From contig CM027381.1 of NCBI GenBank assembly GCA_015680905.1, forward strand, positions 66,763,501 to 66,827,500: DNA of 64,000 bases, in the 5' to 3' direction. This DNA comes from Coptis chinensis. Taxonomy: Eukaryota > Streptophyta > Magnoliopsida > Ranunculales > Ranunculaceae. Position 1 is the stretch's first letter, and every line of letters starts with the position of its first letter. Of the stretch, positions 59,330-64,000 are shown in pieces. A program made the translations under genes and the position numbers. Under the pieces are notes generated by a model. The model did no database searches, was not told the origin of the DNA, and saw nothing but the letters and a program-made list of their open reading frames with translations.

Positions 59330-60480
59330 CTGCAAAGTAGTGCACAACAACAGAGTTGAAATTGTCATCCTCATGAAAGAGTTAAATTGGTATGGAATAA
59401 GGAAGTGGGGGAAAAAAGGGTAATAGATAGTCGGTTCTAAAAATATGGTGATTGCATCCGAAAGGCATGATGGAACCTGCCCACAAAGTTACTACTTTAA
59501 GGTAAATTTCAAAGGAAAAACATATAGAAGAGATCGCCACTCACAAGTGATGCGAGGTTTTGTAAATGTATCCGAAAAGAATAAACCGAAATTGAACGGC
59601 ATCTGCAGAAGCAATGAATGGGCTGGAATCTTTGTAACTTCTCTCCAAAGGTTTCTCACCTAAAATTCTACCACGGCTTTCTCATGTCATCTTCTGCGAC
59701 TTGGTATTGATTCCTTCTCGCAGACTTGGTACTAATTCCATATCCACATGTTGCTTATTTTGATTGTGATGTTTTTGCTCCCTCCCATAGCCTCCTTACA
59801 TAGTAATCATGGCGTAAAGCGAACAAAAGAGGTTGAATGAGAAAAATTATTGTCAATGACGTAAGCATGCACTAATGCACTATCAATGTAGATGTACTTA
59901 CAATGGATCGGCTCCGCAGAAAATTCCCATCTCCACATCACGGATTTGGTTGGAATTTTCTCGGATTCCAAGAAGAACCTCCGTAAAACTCAAACCTCTC
60001 AGGCTATGAAAAATTCTCACCTTCAAGAAACTATCAAGAGATTCAGTGTTCATTGGAAGAAAAAAAATGGATAATTATCAAAGTAACAAGGCTATACGTA
60101 ATACTTACCAAACACTTGAATTGTAGACACTATCTTATTCAACTCGGGAACTAAATCTGCATATTCTTGTGCTTCAAAGGACAGGTGAGGTTGCTTTCAC
60201 TTCATAACCTGCAAAAACCAATCAGTTCCACCTTTTCCCTCCTCCTTTATGACCAGCAACACAAATATCTATTTTGCGTTGGCGGAGCTAAAAAGGGGTT
60301 AGATTAGTACAAAGAATCCCACCACCTGAAAAAGTAAACAAACAACCACACAATTGCAAGTACCACATATAGCACAACCAAAATATCTATAAAACACCAT
60401 AGTCCAACATATAACACAACCAAAATATCCATAAAACAAATAACACATCAAAGTATCCATAACAAAACAACGTATCCACA
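59330..60480. other. Unassigned region beside the ORC1 pseudogene
   Basis: Minus-strand segments near 60210-60110 (EYADLVPELNKIVSTIQVFG) and 60060-59900 (MNTESLDSFLKVRIFHSLRG) look exon-like with splice-like borders, but I do not recognise them as ORC1. Around 60350-60480 a CACAACCAAAATATC(C/T)ATAAAACA unit repeats. Nothing else is recognised. Confidence 0.35.
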
Positions 60481-60494
60481 CTATACCATAATAG

Positions 60495-60960
60495 GCTATT
60501 ACTAACAGTAAAAAACCGTTACAAAAAATATTTGTAACACTTTTTATCCGTAACAATTTGGGCGTGGGTAATCTGTTACAAATATTTGTAACGGTTTAAA
60601 AGCGTTACAAAGCATTATTTAGCTAACGGTTTTTTCCGTAACTGGAAAATATTTGCTAACGGTTTTCTTTACTCAATTATATTACTATTTAGTAACGGTT
60701 TTATAACGTTAGTAACGTTTTTTTTTGTGTTACTCTTTTCTAACATTAGTAACGGTTTTATAAAATTAGTAACGCTTTTTTTGTGTTACTCTTTTCTAAC
60801 ATCAATAACAGTTTTATAAAGTTAGTAACACTTTTTTGTGTTACTGATTTATAAAATTGGTAACGGTTAATTTTCTTTTGGTAACGGTTTTGCTACTTCG
60901 TAAGTGTTACTCATTGCAAAGCTTAGTTACAGTTTTCCACCATTACAAAACTATTTCATA
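60495..60960. repeat. Subterminal-type repeat block of a DNA transposon
   Basis: The core GTAACGG / CCGTTAC and the unit AACGGTTTTATAA(C/A)GTTAGTAACG recur more than a dozen times, in both orientations near the left part and mostly one orientation later. GTGTTACTCTTTTCTAACAT appears twice (near 60729 and 60789). Such dense short repeats typically lie next to the ends of CACTA or similar elements. No terminal inverted repeat was identified. Confidence 0.6.
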
Positions 60961-61483
60961 TGTAAAAAAAATAATTTCCCCCAAAACCACCCTTTTTGGG
61001 AGACTACTGAATCTGCCCCCATTTATTAGTATTCTACAATCGTCCATAACATAAACAAGAAATTAATCTCACAAATACATCCAATCACATAATCTTTTAT
61101 TAAAATAACATCACCAAAACATCTTTCATAAGTAGGACTTGCCACGAATGAAATACACACTATTTTCCAAATCAATGGGACTTGTCTTTAAACTCAAACT
61201 CTCACGTCATTTGTATACAACTAGCACCTTTAGTATTTGCAAGCATCAGGAGATGATTTTGAGATTGTATCATCAGAAAAGTCCCTTTCATCCTATACAC
61301 CAATAGAAATATATAAAAATAAGTCAGGCAGTAGAAAACAAATATATATAGATATATACTTATATCATATTCTTAAGTAGTGGCTCCTTATAATCAAACT
61401 ACAGAATTCAGAAAAGAGAATATGGTAGTAGGCTAGTAACAATAGAAGCATAGTATAAACATGAAAGTTTATGTAACGCCCCA
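60961..61483. other. Unassigned AT-rich region
   Basis: No gene or repeat family is recognised. Confidence 0.3.
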
Positions 61484-62060
61484 AAACCATATAACCTTGT
61501 CAGACACCTTGACAAAAGGCATAAAAATTTCGGCAGTCTCCTCTGTATTTTCAACATTTCATATACATAAATCATGTTATAACCTAGAAATCAAATAATA
61601 TATTGATTCATAGAACTAGATACTCAAATATATATTGATTCGTAGAACCAGCTACTTAACCATCTCAACCAATGTCAGTTAAGTCAAATAACCAATCCTC
61701 AAATCAAAAAGACACTATAAATTATATACCAAAATTAAAATGAAAACAACAAATACATCACTTCCACTTATATCAGTGTAGACACCTCTATTAGTTCCAA
61801 CCAGAGATACCACACTTCGAATATATATACACCATACATTCACACTACTCACATGTAAGAACCCATCTTCTAAAACACAACTCGTGAATATTCCAACATC
61901 CACATACAATTGTCACATATGAAACGAAAGAAAACCACACAAGAACCTTACCTTCCATTAACTACTAGGTCTCCTGTTGCTGCTCTCCATCTACGTTCCA
62001 ACACGGAACGCTAAAGCTAGTTCCTCACTCGGAGGCATTTTCAGCAGACTAGTAACACTA
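61484..62060. repeat. Diverged LTR-like fragment of a Gypsy element
   Basis: It starts TGTAACGCCCCAAAACC and has AAAATTTCGGCAG and, near 62010, AGCTAGTTCCTCACTCGGAGGC. The start is the reverse complement of the GGGCGTTACA end of the solo LTRs at 3667 and 13777, and the TAGTTCCTC motif echoes their internal repeat. A diverged relative or another Gypsy LTR is likely. The far end was not found. Confidence 0.4.
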
Positions 62061-62401
62061 ACCAGAGGCATAGATGTCCTCATCTTCAACATCAAGTTTT
62101 TCAACTACTCCAATGCCAAAACCAAGACCAATTTTTCCTTTGATGATTTAAAGGCAAAAATCAGAACCAGCACACAACAAAAAAAACCAATCCAATCAAC
62201 ACAAAAGTCGAACCAGCACATTCACTTGATCAAAGACAAAGATCAAACCATACTTACTCAATCAAAACCCACAAAATAATTACACCAAAAAAAATGACAC
62301 TGTCATGCTAGCCTATTCATGATTATGCAAGTACAAAGTCAATCTAAAGCTTTAAAAAAAATACATGAGAGAATGGTGGAAACATAATATATTAAAATTA
62401 C

Positions 62402-63030
62402 CGGTTCCATGAGATAACATTCACATCTGCTTTATGTGCCTTAATAAAAACTGCATGTGTTTTTCCCAAACGGGTATCCCATATGGCAAACGTACCATCC
62501 ACAGAATATGACGCAAAAACATCAGCTTCGGTAGGGCTCCACTGCATGAAGGAATTTAGACAACTTTTAGAATGGAATAGACTTCAAATTGAGGACTTAC
62601 TGCATTAAAACACCCACACAAAAAAACGAAGAAGTTTTGTTAATCAAGTTAGAGTGTACCTGGAGATCCTCAACACTTTCGGCATGCCCAACAAAAGGAG
62701 TATATTCTACTTCATGTTCCACTAGACAAAGGCTCCCACAAATGAATAGCCTTCTTACAATCCCCTTAAGACATGAAAAAATAAGAAAGAAAATAGTAGC
62801 AGTGTTAGTTTTGAGTACATTGTTTTGGGGCAACATAATTCAAATACATCACCAAACAGAGATATATCACTTCAAATATACAACGAGATCCTTGAATAGA
62901 TCTATTCTTTGACCAAAGTGAATAAAAGAAAAAGATACAAAAACAAACATTGTATAATATTACCAGATACAAGCCTTCCATGAGGAGATATGTGAGTGCT
63001 TATTGCAGTAATAACTCTTATATATTCATT
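62402..63030 (-). pseudogene. GRWD1-like WD40 gene fragment
   Basis: Minus-strand exons: the last, 62541-62402, reads WSPTEADVFASYSVDGTFAI and GKTHAVFIKAHKADVNVISW with GT-AG borders. The exon about 62770-62660 reads KKAIHLWEPLSSGT, then in another frame VEYTPFVGHAESVEDLQ. A segment ending at 62964 reads SPHGRLVSG. This is the order of plant glutamate-rich WD-repeat protein (GRWD1 type), linked to ribosome assembly and histone binding. A 1-nt loss after SSGT shifts the frame. Later WD repeats are absent to the left. Confidence 0.72.
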
Positions 63031-64000
63031 GAGTATGTCGGGCCAAGGATGAAAAGATTGGGTCATGGTAATCTACAAATCCTACAAATTTCCTCATATC
63101 CATATACTAAACTAGCTATTGCAATCTACAAGCTTCCCTAGTTATTCCTTCTTTTCTACTGAACCCGCTCATTATATTATATATACTAGACCTCATACAC
63201 CTAAATCCAATTATTCAATTCTTTAAAAGATAGTGATCAATCATATCCAACAAACAATAAAACTCATATAGCAGATTATGAAGTGTACTTAATTAAGATG
63301 AAGAACAACAAACACTAGTTTACTTGAACAAAAGCACAATGAACCAAAGCTGGAGTTCAGTATCATTCAAAATCTAAAACCATGCATGGAAGAAAATAAG
63401 ATCTCATTCATTTCAAGGCTTCATCATCAGTTATTGAATAATGCAGTTGTTGTCATTAGATGCTTCGCAGGACCCTGAACATATAAAATTCACTAATATT
63501 AGCTCATGTATATACCTTCATAAAATTCAATTCTATTGTACCATGGGTGTTAATAAATGTCAAGATTTCAGTTACATTAAATGTATGTTATAAATCAATG
63601 GTCTATATGTCTATGAATGCATGTTATCAATCAATGGTCAGAAGCCTTCACATTGAATATAGACATAGCTAGGTACTGCACTTTAACTTAAGCATAAAAG
63701 TATCCTAGCTTTACGTTCCCCCTCCACGGTAGTGTTGAACTTCCATGAGAATCTTTCAATGGTTATGGCAGTGAGAAATTGAGAATAGCTTGCTATTAAG
63801 CTATATAAAATTATAAACATTTTTACTTCAATCTCTTGATATTGAAACCCATCTAATCTTCTCTTATTTACATGAAATTATTTCACAATCAAAGCACAGT
63901 AGCACATGAACTAGATGAACATCAGTACTTTCTCAACGGAGATGTTCTTACCTCATTCATTTTAGCTTTATTATTTGCCTCTAACATCAATCCAAATTGA
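63031..64000. other. Unassigned region to the window end
   Basis: No convincing exon is seen. A near-duplicate ATCAATGGTC segment occurs near 63594 and 63632. Further upstream exons of the GRWD1-like gene were not found. Confidence 0.3.

Noticed and set aside
60283-60300. GTTGGCGGAGCTAAAAAGGGG, resembling the hAT terminal repeat at 24923
   Set aside because: Only one end is present and no 8-bp duplication or partner end was found.
62597-62836. A single 79-residue protein at the GRWD1-like locus
   Set aside because: The continuous frame arises from a 1-nt loss and read-through of introns; the real exons are defined by splice sites at 62660 and 62541.

Overview
This is nuclear DNA of a flowering plant, almost certainly a eudicot. 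Coding sequence is split by GT-AG introns, the intact gene is a plant-type UBC32, and most of the window is LTR-retrotransposon DNA of the plant Tat and Athila lineages nested in one another. The species cannot be named from the sequence. There is one intact-looking gene, many decayed ones, and at least ten separate transposon insertions. Target-site duplications (TSDs) make much of the insertion order readable.

1-3.4 kb: a complete five-exon minus-strand gene for a membrane-anchored ubiquitin-conjugating enzyme (UBC32 type). 3.4-22.4 kb: one Tat-lineage Ty3/Gypsy element on the minus strand (3378-22443, TSD GTATA). It has degenerate gag, protease, RT-RNase H and integrase. Between pol and the 3' LTR it carries two diverged copies of an intron-containing antisense extra ORF and a ~139-bp tandem-repeat array. 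Two related solo LTRs of another family have inserted into it, one in the 3' LTR and one in the integrase.

22.4-31.3 kb: a 1.23-kb non-autonomous hAT element (8-bp TSD) splitting a small exon, a FAR1/FRS-like pseudogene holding an Athila-type solo LTR, an Athila 3' end plus LTR, and a chromovirus-like gag fragment. 31.3-46.4 kb: a solo LTR, a short gene fragment, then two truncated Athila elements facing each other (plus strand 33942-38930; minus strand about 38935-46415), the second holding another solo LTR.

46.4-54.2 kb: a second FAR1/FRS-like (MULE transposase-derived) pseudogene interrupted by a composite of miniature LTR retrotransposons (TRIMs) in both orientations, a PPR fragment, an unrecognised ORF, and a Helitron N-terminal fragment broken by a CACTA-type end. 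54.2-64 kb: minus-strand decayed pieces of a TauE/SafE-like gene, ORC1 and a GRWD1-like WD40 gene, still with introns, plus subterminal-repeat DNA of another transposon.

Apart from UBC32 no coding unit here looks functional. The strongest leads are the duplicated antisense ORFs with the nascent satellite in the Tat element, the inverted tandem TRIM composite, and the intron-bearing fragments of unrelated genes lying together beside Helitron-like sequence. Exon boundaries, insertion ends and TSDs were read by eye. No database search was possible, so family names rest on remembered motif order.
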